Below the pieces are notes generated by a model, which was not told the origin of the DNA, did no database searches, and saw nothing but the letters and a program-made list of their open reading frames with translations. Shown here piece after piece: positions 17,589 to 26,069 of a DNA stretch of 64,000 bases. The stretch is from the NCBI GenBank assembly GCA_020846005.1, contig JADLEQ010000059.1, forward strand, positions 1 through 64,000. The letters run 5' to 3'. Positions within the stretch are counted from its first letter, which is position 1. Every line of letters begins with the position of its first letter. Position numbers and translations under genes: made by a program. The stretch is from Polyangiaceae bacterium (GTDB lineage: Bacteria > Myxococcota_A > Polyangia > Polyangiales > Polyangiaceae).

Positions 17589-17852
17589 ATGCCGCTGATC
17601 GAGACGGAAGAAGCCGCCCGCCGGCTCGCGCGCGCCATCGCCAGCGATCTCTCCCTCTACAACGAGGAGAAGATCGTGCGAGGCATCGAGTCGGACACCC
17701 TCTTCGAGGAGATCAGCGAGGAGATCGAGGAGGGGCGGGCCCTCTACAAGAGCCGGGTCTCCCCAGACCTCTACCAGCGGAACTACTACGACCGCGCTGT
17801 CGTAGACATCCTGGTCCGCTCCAAGGGGCACCTGAAGAGCAAGCTCTGGTAG
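17589..17852 (+). CDS. Small conserved acidic helical protein, function unknown
   Basis: The 87-residue protein has no signal peptide or membrane segment. The sequence is helical and acidic in the middle (LFEEISEEIEEGRALYKS) with a basic C-terminus (SKGHLKSKLW). A strong promoter and a good Shine-Dalgarno sequence precede it, implying real expression. I do not recognise a characterised family. It lies 56 nt before rluD. Confidence 0.75.
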   Translation: MPLIETEEAARRLARAIASDLSLYNEEKIVRGIESDTLFEEISEEIEEGRALYKSRVSPDLYQRNYYDRAVVDILVRSKGHLKSKLW

Positions 17853-17908
17853 CCCGGAGCAGCGAGGGCGCGGGGGGGGCGCAGCCGGCGGAGCCGACGG
17901 ATCCGCTC

Positions 17909-18859
17909 GTGCTGGTCGTGGAGGCCGGCCGGGCCCCCGAGCGCGTCGATCGCGCCGTGGCCGAGCGCCTCGGTGAGGTGTCACGCGCGACCGTGCAGCG
18001 CTGGATCGGCGAGGCGCGCGTGACGGTGAACGGCGCGGCGTGCCGCGCTCGGGATCCAGTGGCGCCCGGAGATCGGATCGAGGTGCGCCCCGGCCCGCGC
18101 CCGGCGAGCGCCGCGAGGCCGGAGCCGGAGCTCGAGGTCCCCGTGGTGTTCGAGGACGAGCACCTCCTGGTCGTCGACAAGCCCGCGGGCATGGTCGTCC
18201 ACCCCGCCCGCGGCCACGCCAGCGGGACGCTCGTGAACGGGTTGCTGGCGCGGCCCGGCTTCGAGCGCGCTGGCGCCGATCCCGGGGATCCAGAGGGCGC
18301 CCTCCGACCTGGGATCGTGCACCGCATCGACAAGGACACGAGCGGGCTGCTCATGGTCGCCAAGGACGAGCGCACTCGCGAGGGGCTGAAGGCGCTCCTC
18401 GCGGCGCACGAGATCGAGCGGGCGTACCTCGCGCTGACGGTCGGAGTGCCCCGGCAGGCCACGATCCGGACGCTCCACGCCCGCGATCCGCGGTCTCGGC
18501 TGCGCTTCACCTCACGCACCGAGCGCGGGCGCGAGGCGGTGACGCACGTCGAGGTGCTGGAGGTGCTCGCAGCGGGTCGCGCCGCGCTCGTACGATGCCG
18601 GCTCGAGACGGGGCGGACCCACCAGATCCGCGTCCACCTCACCGAGCGCGCCGGCACCCCGCTGCTCGGCGATCGGCTCTACTCGCGGGGCCCGATCTCC
18701 GCGCCGCTCGTGCCGGCGGCGGCGGCGCTGGGGCGTCAGGCGCTGCACGCCGCGGTGCTCGGCTTCCGCCACCCGGTGACGGGCGTCGCGTTGCGCTTCG
18801 AGTCGCCGGTCCCCGCGGACTTCGCGCTCGCGGCGAGCACGCTCCGCGCGCTCGCCTGA
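17909..18859 (+). CDS. rluD: RluD-family 23S rRNA pseudouridine synthase
   Basis: The GTG at 17909 gives a 316-residue protein beginning just before the S4 RNA-binding domain (RVDRAVAERLGEVSRATVQRW to about residue 70). The catalytic domain follows: VVFEDEHLLVVDKPAGMVVHP, then the active-site motif HRIDKDTSGLLMVAK with the catalytic Asp, and ETGRTHQIRVHL. RluD converts specific uridines of helix 69 in 23S rRNA to pseudouridine. No canonical start exists further upstream that is not inside the preceding gene, although sequence between the two genes stays open. Confidence 0.9.
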   Translation: MLVVEAGRAPERVDRAVAERLGEVSRATVQRWIGEARVTVNGAACRARDPVAPGDRIEVRPGPRPASAARPEPELEVPVVFEDEHLLVVDKPAGMVVHPARGHASGTLVNGLLARPGFERAGADPGDPEGALRPGIVHRIDKDTSGLLMVAKDERTREGLKALLAAHEIERAYLALTVGVPRQATIRTLHARDPRSRLRFTSRTERGREAVTHVEVLEVLAAGRAALVRCRLETGRTHQIRVHLTERAGTPLLGDRLYSRGPISAPLVPAAAALGRQALHAAVLGFRHPVTGVALRFESPVPADFALAASTLRALA

Positions 18860-18884
18860 TCGCCGGCGAGTCGCGCGCGGCGCC

Positions 18885-19862
18885 TCACGCCGGCGTCGGC
18901 GCCTCGGGCGAGCCGCGGAGGAGATGAGGGAACCGGACGCGGAGGACGCCGAGCGCGGCGAAGCCGACGATCACCGCCCACCAGAGCGTCGCGAAGCGGA
19001 TCAGGATCATGGCGGCCGTGGCCGGCGCGGCGGGGACCCCGCCGAGCCGGACGAGCTGCTCCTGGATCATCGCCTCGGCCACCCCCAGCCCGCCCGGCAC
19101 CGGCACGATGGCGCCCGCGAGCGTCGCCGTCGCGTAGAAGAACATCGCCAGCGGGATCGGGGATGGCGTGCCGAAGCCCTCGAGCAGCAGCGCTAGCGCG
19201 AGGCCCTCGCCGCCCCACCCGAGGACGGAGAGCAGCGTCGGGTAGAGCAGCGCCGCCGGGCTCGCGAGGATCCGCATCGAGTCGAAGGCCTCACGGAGCC
19301 GAGGCGCGAGCGCCGCCGCCCGCCCGCTCCGGCGCTCGAGGCGCGCGATCAACCACTCGCCCGGGGCCCGCCAGACGATCACGGTCATCCCCGCGACGAC
19401 GCAGGCGGTGCCGGCCGCGGCCCAGCCGAGGCCGCCCTGGAAGCCGACGCTCCCTACGACGATCAGCGCGATCACGCCGATCACGTCGGTGAGGCGCTCG
19501 GCGACGACGATCGGCGCGGTGCGCGCCACGGGGACGCCGTGCGTCTCGGCCAGCACCGCGCTCTTGAAGACTTCGCCGACCTTTCCGGGGGTGATCGTGA
19601 GCACGAACCCGGAGAGGAAGACCAGCGCGCTGTCGAGCTTCGGCACGTGCCGGACCTCGAGCCGCCCGAGGTAATACTCCCATTTCAACCAGCGCAGCAC
19701 GTAGTTGAGCGTGGCGAGCCCGAGCGCCGCGGCGAACGCGCTCCAACGGAAGCTCGCGAGCGACCCGCCGATGGCGCGGTGACCCGTGTACGCGACGAAG
19801 GCGCCGTAGACGGCCACGCCGACCAGCAGGGCGAGGAGGAATCGTCGGAGGTGGCGCTGCAC
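18885..19862 (-). CDS. Flippase-like (LPG synthase TM-region, UPF0104) membrane protein
   Basis: The 325-residue protein has about 7-8 hydrophobic helices. Signature segments of the UPF0104/AglD2 family are present: LKWEYYLGRL, FVLTITPGKVGEVFKSAVL (the TPGxxGE motif), VVAERLTDVIGV and IVPVPGGLGVAEAMI. Members are the membrane half of lysyl-phosphatidylglycerol synthases or stand-alone lipid/glycolipid transporters. There is no C-terminal aminoacyl-transferase domain, so a lipid flippase-like role is more likely than amino-acylation. Confidence 0.87.
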   Translation of the reverse strand: MQRHLRRFLLALLVGVAVYGAFVAYTGHRAIGGSLASFRWSAFAAALGLATLNYVLRWLKWEYYLGRLEVRHVPKLDSALVFLSGFVLTITPGKVGEVFKSAVLAETHGVPVARTAPIVVAERLTDVIGVIALIVVGSVGFQGGLGWAAAGTACVVAGMTVIVWRAPGEWLIARLERRSGRAAALAPRLREAFDSMRILASPAALLYPTLLSVLGWGGEGLALALLLEGFGTPSPIPLAMFFYATATLAGAIVPVPGGLGVAEAMIQEQLVRLGGVPAAPATAAMILIRFATLWWAVIVGFAALGVLRVRFPHLLRGSPEAPTPA

Positions 19863-19890
19863 GGGGGTGGCTCGCTCCTCGTGATCGGGG

Positions 19891-20088
19891 CTAGGGCCGG
19901 CTGGTCCGGCGGAGGCGCGCCATCCACGCCGCCGCCGCGACGCTCACGCCGATGCCGAGCGCCGCGATCGCCCAACTCGGCGCCGCCCACACGCCGCGGG
20001 CGGGCCCCTCCGGCGGCCGGTCGACGGCCAGCGTGGGCGCGGCGCCGCTCGCGGTGCTGGCCGACGCGGCGCCCGGACGATCGTTCAT
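19891..20088 (-). CDS. Small single-helix membrane protein
   Basis: A 65-residue ORF starts at the ATG at 20088. The first about 35 residues are Ala/Pro-rich; one clear transmembrane helix follows (SWAIAALGIGVSVAAAAWMA) with a basic tail (RLRRTSRP), placing the C-terminus in the cytoplasm. It lies 28 nt upstream of, and on the same strand as, the flippase-like gene, which suggests a short operon. No family is recognised. A real gene is likely but not certain, given the short length and high GC. Confidence 0.5.
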   Translation of the reverse strand: MNDRPGAASASTASGAAPTLAVDRPPEGPARGVWAAPSWAIAALGIGVSVAAAAWMARLRRTSRP

Positions 20089-20174
20089 CGGCCCCGGCCT
20101 TAGCCGCTCGGGCGCCTCTCGGCAACGCCCGGGCCCGCGCTGGGCGGGGCGTTTGGCGGCCGGGCGGGCTGGTG

Positions 20175-20180
20175 TACGCT
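20175..20180 (+). promoter_or_regulatory. -10 box for a probably leaderless moxR transcript
   Basis: TACGCT lies 9 nt before the GTG at 20190; TTTGGC at 20152-20157 is a plausible -35 with a 17-nt spacer. The distance predicts transcription starting at or next to the start codon. Confidence 0.4.
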
Positions 20181-20189
20181 GCGCCGCCC

Positions 20190-21194
20190 GTGCCGCCCGT
20201 GCCGCCTGGAGACTCCGAGCTGCTGGAGCGAGCCGCCCACGCTTGCGGCCGGCTGCGCGCCTCCGTCGCGGAGGTGGTCGTGGGTCAAGAGGCGGTGGTC
20301 GACGCGCTCCTCGTGACGCTCCTCGCGCGCGGGCACGCGCTCCTCGTCGGCGTCCCGGGCCTCGCGAAGACGCTCCTCGTCTCGAGCGTCGCCCACTCAC
20401 TCGGGCTGTCGTTCGGGCGGGTCCAGTTCACGCCGGATCTGCTCCCCGCCGACATCACGGGGACCGACGTGCTCGAGGAGCTCGAGGGGAGCGGCGGGAC
20501 ACGCCGGGAGGTGAAGTTCCTCGCAGGACCGATCTTCGTCAACCTGGTCCTCGCGGACGAGATCAACCGCACGCCACCGAAGACCCAGGCGGCGCTGCTG
20601 GAGGCGATGCAGGAGCGCCACGTCACCGTGGGGGGCACCACCCACGCGCTGCCCGACCCGTTCCAGGTATTCGCGACGCGGAACCCGATCGAACAGGAGG
20701 GGACCTACCCGCTCCCTGAGGCGCAGCTCGACCGCTTCCTGCTCGAGGTGCACGTCGGATACCCCTCCCTGGAGGAGGAGCGGGAGATCGCCCGCCGCAC
20801 CACGTCCGGCCCCCCGCCCACGCTGGAGCCGATCGTCGGGATCGAGGACGTGCGGGCGCTCGGCGCGCTGGTGCCGCGGGTGCCCGTCACGGCGGAGGGG
20901 ATCGAGCTCGCCGTCGCGCTCGCGCGCGCCTCACGCCCCGAGTCCGCCGACGCCCCGCCCGAGGTGAAGAAGTACGTCCGCTTCGGGGCTGGCCCCCGCG
21001 GCACGCAGGCCTTGGTGCTCGCCGCGAAGGCGCGCGCGGTCGTCCGGGGTGAGGCCGCAGCGGACGTGGAGGACGTGCTCGCGCTCCTCGTGCCGGCGCT
21101 CCGCCATCGCCTCGTCCTCGGTTACCGGGCCGAGGCGGACGCCGTGCGCGACGAGCACGTCCTGGCCGCGATCCGCAGGCAGCTCCGAGTCTGA
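20190..21194 (+). CDS. MoxR-family AAA+ ATPase
   Basis: The 334-residue protein has a Walker A variant GVPGLAKT (about residues 55-62), Walker B with LADEINRTPPKTQAALLEAMQE, and the sensor/arginine-finger region ATRNPIEQEGTYPLPEAQLDRF, all diagnostic of MoxR ATPases. These act as chaperones for assembly of protein complexes and usually neighbour a DUF58/VWA-domain gene; none is present here. GTG at 20190 is chosen from promoter position; GTG 20172 and 20199 are alternatives. The next gene on this strand encodes an ACP, so a functional link is possible but unproven. Confidence 0.9.
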   Translation: MPPVPPGDSELLERAAHACGRLRASVAEVVVGQEAVVDALLVTLLARGHALLVGVPGLAKTLLVSSVAHSLGLSFGRVQFTPDLLPADITGTDVLEELEGSGGTRREVKFLAGPIFVNLVLADEINRTPPKTQAALLEAMQERHVTVGGTTHALPDPFQVFATRNPIEQEGTYPLPEAQLDRFLLEVHVGYPSLEEEREIARRTTSGPPPTLEPIVGIEDVRALGALVPRVPVTAEGIELAVALARASRPESADAPPEVKKYVRFGAGPRGTQALVLAAKARAVVRGEAAADVEDVLALLVPALRHRLVLGYRAEADAVRDEHVLAAIRRQLRV

Positions 21195-21227
21195 GCGGGC
21201 CGGTTGGGCCAGCGACGAGCCGGGCGG

Positions 21228-21256
21228 TTTGCCCGAGCCCGACTCGGACGTATGCT
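21228..21256 (+). promoter_or_regulatory. Promoter for the ACP/ketosynthase operon, probably leaderless
   Basis: TTTGCC (21228-21233), a 17-nt spacer and TATGCT (21251-21256) precede the ATG at 21268 by 11 nt. No Shine-Dalgarno sequence is visible. Transcription would start within a few bases of the ATG. Confidence 0.5.
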
Positions 21257-21267
21257 GCTCGCCCGCG

Positions 21268-21528
21268 ATGGATCGCGCCCGCCTCCTCGACGAGCTCCGC
21301 ACGCTGATCGTGGAGGAACTCGAGCTGCGCGACGTGGCGCCCGCCGACCTCGCGGAGGATGCCCCCCTCTTCGGGGGTGAGCTGGCGCTCGACTCACTCG
21401 ACGCCCTGCAGCTCGTCGTCGCGGTGGAGGAGCGCTGGGGCGTCCGCATCCCCGAGGGGGACGAGGCGCGCGAGATCCTCCGCTCGCTCCGGACGCTGTC
21501 CGAGTTCGTCGCGGCGCAGAGCCCGTGA
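21268..21528 (+). CDS. Acyl carrier protein
   Basis: The 86-residue acidic helical protein carries the 4'-phosphopantetheine site ALDSLDALQLVVAVEE (Ser at about residue 43 in the DSLD motif). It carries acyl intermediates as thioesters. It is encoded directly before two ketosynthase-family genes with stop/start overlap (TGATG), so it is probably their dedicated partner rather than the housekeeping fatty-acid ACP. Two acidic residues before the Ser region (LAEDAPLF) agree with a typical helix II docking surface. Confidence 0.88.
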   Translation: MDRARLLDELRTLIVEELELRDVAPADLAEDAPLFGGELALDSLDALQLVVAVEERWGVRIPEGDEAREILRSLRTLSEFVAAQSP

Positions 21529-23627
21529 TGTCGGGCCGGCGCGTCGCCGTCACGGGCGTCGGCGCGATCACCGCGCTCGGCGGAACGGCCACCGAGACGT
21601 TTCGCGCCCTGGTCGAGGGGCGGCGCGGGATCGGACCGGTGCGCTGGCGTGAGGGTGGCGACCATCGGACGCGCGTGGCGGCCGAGGTCGCCGCGGTGCC
21701 GGACGGGGGGGGGCTCGGCCCGGCGCCTCGCTCGCGCTGCGAGCGTCTGGCGATCGCGGCGGCCCGTGAGGCCGTGGCGGTCTCCGGCGTGTCCCCCGGC
21801 GGCGTCGGGGGGGTCGTCGTGGGGACGACCACCGGCGGTATGCGCGAGGCCGAGCGGGCCCTCGCCCGCCTGGCGCGCGGCGACGCCCCGCCGGATCTCG
21901 GCGAGGCGCTGCTCGGCTACCCGCTCTCCGCGACGGCCGAGGCGGTCGCTCGCGCGGTCGCGCCCGGGGCCGTGGCGCGCACCGTCACGAGCGCGTGCAG
22001 CAGCGCGGCCGCCGCGATCGCGCTGGGCTCGGCTGCCATCGAGCGCGGCCTGGTGCGCGCGGTCCTCGTGGGCGGGGTCGACGCCCTCTGCCACCTCACG
22101 TGGGTGGGCTTCGACGCGCTCGGCGCGCTCGATCCAGAGGGCTGCCGGCCGTTCGATCGCCGGCGCGCGGGGCTCTCGATCGGGGAGGGCGCCGCGTTCC
22201 TCGTCCTGGAGCGTGAGGCGGACGCGGCGGCGCGCGGCGCGCGGGTGTGGGCGTGGCTCGCGGGCTGGGCGCTCGGGGCGGAGGCGTTCCACCCGACGCA
22301 GCCCGAGCCGTCCGGCGCGCGGCCCGCCGCCGCGGTGCGCGCCGCGCTCGAGCGCGCCGGCCTCGCCCCGAGCGCGATCGACTGGGTGAACGCGCACGGC
22401 ACGGGCACCCCGCAGAACGACGCCATGGAGGCCGCGGCCCTGCGTCTCGCGCTCGGGGAAGCCGCGGCGACCGTCCGCGTGTCGTCCTGCAAGGGCCAGC
22501 TCGGGCACACGCTCGGGGCCGCGGGCGCCGTGGCAGCGGTGGTCAGCGTCCTCGCGCTGGTCGAGCGGTGGCTCCCCGCTACGGGGGGCCTCACGGAGCC
22601 CGACCCGGCGCTCGGGCTCCGCCACGTCGCGCCGCCAGCGGAGCGGGTGGACGCGCGCGTGGTGCTGAGCACGTCCTTCGGCGTCGGGGGCGCCGTCGCC
22701 GCGCGGCTGTTCGAGCACGCGGAGGCGCCGCCGCGCGCGTCGGCGGCGGGCGGCGGCCCCGCGCCCGCGACGCTCTGCGTGACGGCGGCCGTCGCGTCGG
22801 CGCGTGACGGGGGCGCCGCCCGGCGCGCGCTCGAGCCTCGGCGGACGCGCCGGTTCGACGGCGCGTCCATGGCGCTCACCGCCGTCTGCGCCGACGCGCT
22901 CGCCACGGCGGGGGTCGCGGCGCGGGGCGTGGGGCTCGTCGCGGGCAACGGCCTCGGCGCGCTCGGGCGCGCGGCGGCGTTCCTCGCCCGCGTCGACCAG
23001 AGCGGGCCGCGGTTCGCGCCACCCGCCGAGTTCCCTCAGATCGTGCCCTTCGCGACGGTGGGCAACGCGTCGATCTACCTCGGGCTGGAGGGGCCCGTGG
23101 TTGGCGTCGCCGACCTGGAGACGAGCGCCGAGGCCGCGCTGGCGGTCGTGGCCGCCTGGATCGACGATGAGACCCCATTCCTCTGCGGGGCCTACGACGT
23201 CGTCGACGCCTTCACGGAGCGCCTCTTCGGCGGTGACCCGCCAGAGGCGCCTCCCACCGCCGCCGCCGCGGTCCTCCTCGTCGAGACGCCGGCCGGCGCA
23301 GCGCGCCGGGGTGCCCATGTGCTCGCCCGGCTGGAGCCGCTCGACGCCCGGCCGCTGCCCGCGGCTCGCGCGTGGCTGGCCGCGACGGCGCCGGCGGGTG
23401 CGGTGGTGGTCGGCACGGGCGGCGCCGAGCTCGCGGCGCTCCTCGCGGAGAGCCCGTGGGCCGCGGTGCCGCGCACGGTGGCGGGGAGCGACGGCGGTCC
23501 CCACCGCGCGCCCGGCACGCTGGCGCTCGTACGGGCGGTGGAGCTCGTGGAGGCGGGGGCGCGTGAGGTCGTCGCGCTCGCGCTGGCTCGGGGGCAAGTG
23601 CACTTGACCCGCGTGAGCGCGCCGTGA
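21528..23627 (+). CDS. Fused double ketosynthase: active KS plus Cys-less KS-like domain
   Basis: The 699-residue protein starts at ATG 21528, overlapping the ACP stop (GTG 21525 is an alternative). Residues 1 to about 400 are a FabF-type beta-ketoacyl synthase with the full triad: Cys in VTSACSSAAAA, His in NAHGTGTPQND and His in KGQLGHTLGAAG. Residues about 420-690 look like the N-terminal half of a second KS (RRTRRFDGASMALTAVCADAL, EFPQIVPFATVGNASIYLGLEGP), but its nucleophile position reads VADLETSAEAA with no Cys. This resembles a KS fused to a decayed KS or chain-length-factor domain. Reaction: condensation of acyl and malonyl units on the adjacent ACP; product unknown. No AT, KR or DH domain is present. 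Confidence 0.8.
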   Translation: MSGRRVAVTGVGAITALGGTATETFRALVEGRRGIGPVRWREGGDHRTRVAAEVAAVPDGGGLGPAPRSRCERLAIAAAREAVAVSGVSPGGVGGVVVGTTTGGMREAERALARLARGDAPPDLGEALLGYPLSATAEAVARAVAPGAVARTVTSACSSAAAAIALGSAAIERGLVRAVLVGGVDALCHLTWVGFDALGALDPEGCRPFDRRRAGLSIGEGAAFLVLEREADAAARGARVWAWLAGWALGAEAFHPTQPEPSGARPAAAVRAALERAGLAPSAIDWVNAHGTGTPQNDAMEAAALRLALGEAAATVRVSSCKGQLGHTLGAAGAVAAVVSVLALVERWLPATGGLTEPDPALGLRHVAPPAERVDARVVLSTSFGVGGAVAARLFEHAEAPPRASAAGGGPAPATLCVTAAVASARDGGAARRALEPRRTRRFDGASMALTAVCADALATAGVAARGVGLVAGNGLGALGRAAAFLARVDQSGPRFAPPAEFPQIVPFATVGNASIYLGLEGPVVGVADLETSAEAALAVVAAWIDDETPFLCGAYDVVDAFTERLFGGDPPEAPPTAAAAVLLVETPAGAARRGAHVLARLEPLDARPLPAARAWLAATAPAGAVVVGTGGAELAALLAESPWAAVPRTVAGSDGGPHRAPGTLALVRAVELVEAGAREVVALALARGQVHLTRVSAP

Positions 23628-25504
23628 GGGTCGAGGTGATCGCCGCGGGCGCGATCTCCGCGCTCGGGGTGGGGCGCGCGAGCCTCGTGCCGTGGCGGAT
23701 CGGCGAGGCTGCGCTCACCGCCGTGCGCGAGGATTCGGAGCTCGCGGCGGAGGGTCTGGTGCGCGCGCGCTGCGCGCGCGCGCCGCTCGGGCCGGCGTCG
23801 CGCGATCGAGCCGCCGAGCTGCTCGGGTCGGCGCTGTCGGAGGTCGCGGGCGAGCTCGACGCCGTGCTCCCGCGCTGGCGCGGCCTCCGGGTCGGCGTCG
23901 CCCTGGGCAGCTCGAGCGGCGGGCTGCGCTCGCTCGTGGCGCTCCTCGACGCGCGCGCCGCCGGCCGTGACGTCCCTCGGGACGCGGCGCTGGGGGCGCC
24001 CTATTTCGGCCCGCTCGACGTCGTGGGCGGGGCGCTCGGGCTCGCGCCGGAGGTCGCTGTGCTCGTGCTGGGCGCCTGCGCGTCGTCGGCGCTCGCCATC
24101 GGGCTCGGGCGGTGCTGGGTCGCAGCCGGGCACGTCGACGTGGCGCTCGCTGGGGGCTTCGACGCGGTCGGCGGCTTCGTGGCAGGCGGGTTCGAGGCGC
24201 TCGGCGTCGTGACCGGCGCCGCGCCGGCGCCGTTTCGAGTGCGACGGGACGGGCTCGCGCTCGGGGAGGGGGCGGGGGTAGTGGCGCTGGCGCGAGACGG
24301 GCTCTCGGCCGCGCCGTGTCTCGGCGTGGTGAGCGGGTTCGGGGCGTCCGCGGACGCGGGCCACCCGACCGCGCCCGATTCGAGCGGCGCGGGGCTCGCG
24401 CTGGCCGCGCGGCAGGCGCTCGCCGACGCGCGGACGGAGACGAACCGGCTTCAGCTCATCAGCGCGCACGGCACCGGGACGATCCTGAACGATGCCGCCG
24501 AGCTTCGCGCGCTCCAGCGCCTCGGCGCGCTCGCGGCCGGCGGCGCGCGCGTGCACGCCGCGAAGGGCGAGCTCGGTCACACGCTGGGGGCGGCGGGGGT
24601 CCTCGAGACGATCGCGGCGCTCGAGGCGGGGCGACGCGGCCTGGCGCCGCCCAGCGCGGGCTGCGGCGAGGTGGAGCCCGCGCTCGGCTCGCTCCTGCTC
24701 GAGCGCGCGGAGCGGAGGGCGCGCGGGCCCGTCCTCAAGCTGGCCGCGGCGTTCGGCGGGGCCAACGCGGCGCTCGTGCTCGACGGCCCGCAGGAGGAGG
24801 CCGCGCGACCGCCGCGCGCGGTCGGTGTCGTGGCCGTCGGGCGCGACATCCACGATCCGCTCGAGATCCGGCAGGCGCACGGTCGGCTGGACTCGGCGCG
24901 GGCGGCGCGGCTCGAGCTCCCGCTGGCGCTCGCCGTCGCGGCGACGATGCGCCTCGCGGAGCACCAGTCGATCGCGGCCTCGCCGCGTGTCGGCGTCGTC
25001 GTCGGGACGGCGACGGCGACGCTCGAGCTCGACGCGCGCTACGCGGAGCGGTACCGGGGGCGCGGGCCGCGTCACGCCGATCCGCGGCGCTTCCCCGCCA
25101 CGTCGCCGAACCTCGCGCCGGGCCTGTGTGCCGCCGCGCTCGGGTGTCGCGGTCCCGCCCTCGCCGTGGGGGCCGGCCTGGCGGCGCCCCTCGAGGCGCT
25201 CCTCGTCGCGCTCGACCTCGCCGCGGCCGGCGTCGCCGACGCGTTCGTCGTGGTCGCGCTCGAGGAGTGGGGAGCGGTGAGCCAGCAGGCGTGGGCCGCC
25301 CGCGGGTGGGCCGAGCTCCCGACCCGCGCGACCGCGGTCCTGGTCGAGGCCGGGGCGGGGAGGGCGCTCCGCCGTGAGCCGCTCGCCGAGGCGCTGCGCG
25401 TCGCCGCCTCGGGAGCTCCGGGCGCCCCGATCCGTGGGGGGGGCGACCTGCTGAGGGAGGGGATCCGCGTCGCGTCGCTTGCCGGGGGCCCCGGGTTCCC
25501 GTAG
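23624..25504 (+). CDS. Second fused double ketosynthase
   Basis: The GTG start overlaps the upstream stop by 4 nt. The 626-residue product again has a KS-like first half with Cys in LGACASSALAIGL, His in SAHGTGTILND and His in KGELGHTLGAAG, and a second half (from about residue 410; HDPLEIRQAHGRLDSARAAR, RFPATSPNLAPGLCAAALGCRGP) in which the nucleophile region reads AVGAGLAAPLEA with no Cys. The N-terminal half is more divergent than its neighbour (shortened start, unusual loop regions) but keeps all three catalytic residues. The paired organisation suggests a KS heterodimer working with the ACP. The start of the protein is short for a KS, lacking some of the usual first strand. Confidence 0.75.
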   Translation: MRVEVIAAGAISALGVGRASLVPWRIGEAALTAVREDSELAAEGLVRARCARAPLGPASRDRAAELLGSALSEVAGELDAVLPRWRGLRVGVALGSSSGGLRSLVALLDARAAGRDVPRDAALGAPYFGPLDVVGGALGLAPEVAVLVLGACASSALAIGLGRCWVAAGHVDVALAGGFDAVGGFVAGGFEALGVVTGAAPAPFRVRRDGLALGEGAGVVALARDGLSAAPCLGVVSGFGASADAGHPTAPDSSGAGLALAARQALADARTETNRLQLISAHGTGTILNDAAELRALQRLGALAAGGARVHAAKGELGHTLGAAGVLETIAALEAGRRGLAPPSAGCGEVEPALGSLLLERAERRARGPVLKLAAAFGGANAALVLDGPQEEAARPPRAVGVVAVGRDIHDPLEIRQAHGRLDSARAARLELPLALAVAATMRLAEHQSIAASPRVGVVVGTATATLELDARYAERYRGRGPRHADPRRFPATSPNLAPGLCAAALGCRGPALAVGAGLAAPLEALLVALDLAAAGVADAFVVVALEEWGAVSQQAWAARGWAELPTRATAVLVEAGAGRALRREPLAEALRVAASGAPGAPIRGGGDLLREGIRVASLAGGPGFP

Positions 25505-25543
25505 GTTGCGCGGAATCGCCCTGGCCACTCGGGCGTTGAAGCG

Positions 25544-26017
25544 ATGTCCGTGCGTCACGCCCTCCCCCTCCTCCTCGCCGTCGCCGCGCTCGGTTGCGCA
25601 CGCGAGGCCATCCCGAACACGGACGTGGAGGACACCGCGGAGAACCGCCGGGTCATCCAATTCTGCGAGGAGTACCGCCGCGCGGTGGAACGGAAGAACG
25701 TCGCCCTCCTGCTCCGGCTGGCGCACCCGCGCTACTACGAGGACGGTGGCAACTCGGACGCCGCGGACGATCTCGACTATGCCGGGCTCGAGGCGTACCT
25801 GCGAGAGAAGTTCCGGGCGACGAAGGCCATCCGGTACGAGATCCGATACCGGCGCGTGGGCGCGGGCCGGCGAGACGTGATCCACGTCGATTACACCTAC
25901 AGCGCGAGCTACAAGCTGCCGACGGAGAAGGGCGACGTGTGGCGTCGCGTCGTCGCCGACAACCGCCTCGAGATCGTGCCGGCGGGAGACGGCTTCCGCA
26001 TCTTGTCCGGCATGTGA
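25544..26017 (+). CDS. Lipoprotein with NTF2-like fold
   Basis: The 157-residue protein has a lipoprotein signal (LPLLLAVAALGC, Cys near residue 19). The mature part (ENRRVIQFCEEYRRAVERKNVALLLRLAHPRYYED ... VIHVDYTYSASYKL ... LEIVPAGDGFRILSGM, quoted in pieces) has the helix-then-curved-sheet pattern of NTF2/SnoaL-like domains. Such domains bind small hydrophobic ligands or act as accessory folds. It follows the ketosynthase operon by 39 nt; TAGGTT at 25502-25507 may be an internal -10 box. Function unknown. Confidence 0.72.
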   Translation: MSVRHALPLLLAVAALGCAREAIPNTDVEDTAENRRVIQFCEEYRRAVERKNVALLLRLAHPRYYEDGGNSDAADDLDYAGLEAYLREKFRATKAIRYEIRYRRVGAGRRDVIHVDYTYSASYKLPTEKGDVWRRVVADNRLEIVPAGDGFRILSGM

Positions 26018-26069
26018 CCCACGGCGCGGCGCGCTTGCCCCGGCCCGGCGCTCGTGAGAAGGTTGGGGG

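Noticed and set aside
20931-23603. 890-residue minus-strand ORF opposite the ketosynthase gene
   Set aside because: Arg/Ala/Gly-rich shadow without domains; the opposite strand has clear catalytic motifs.
21268-25504. Modular type I polyketide synthase
   Set aside because: No acyltransferase, ketoreductase or integrated ACP domains; the ACP is a separate small protein.
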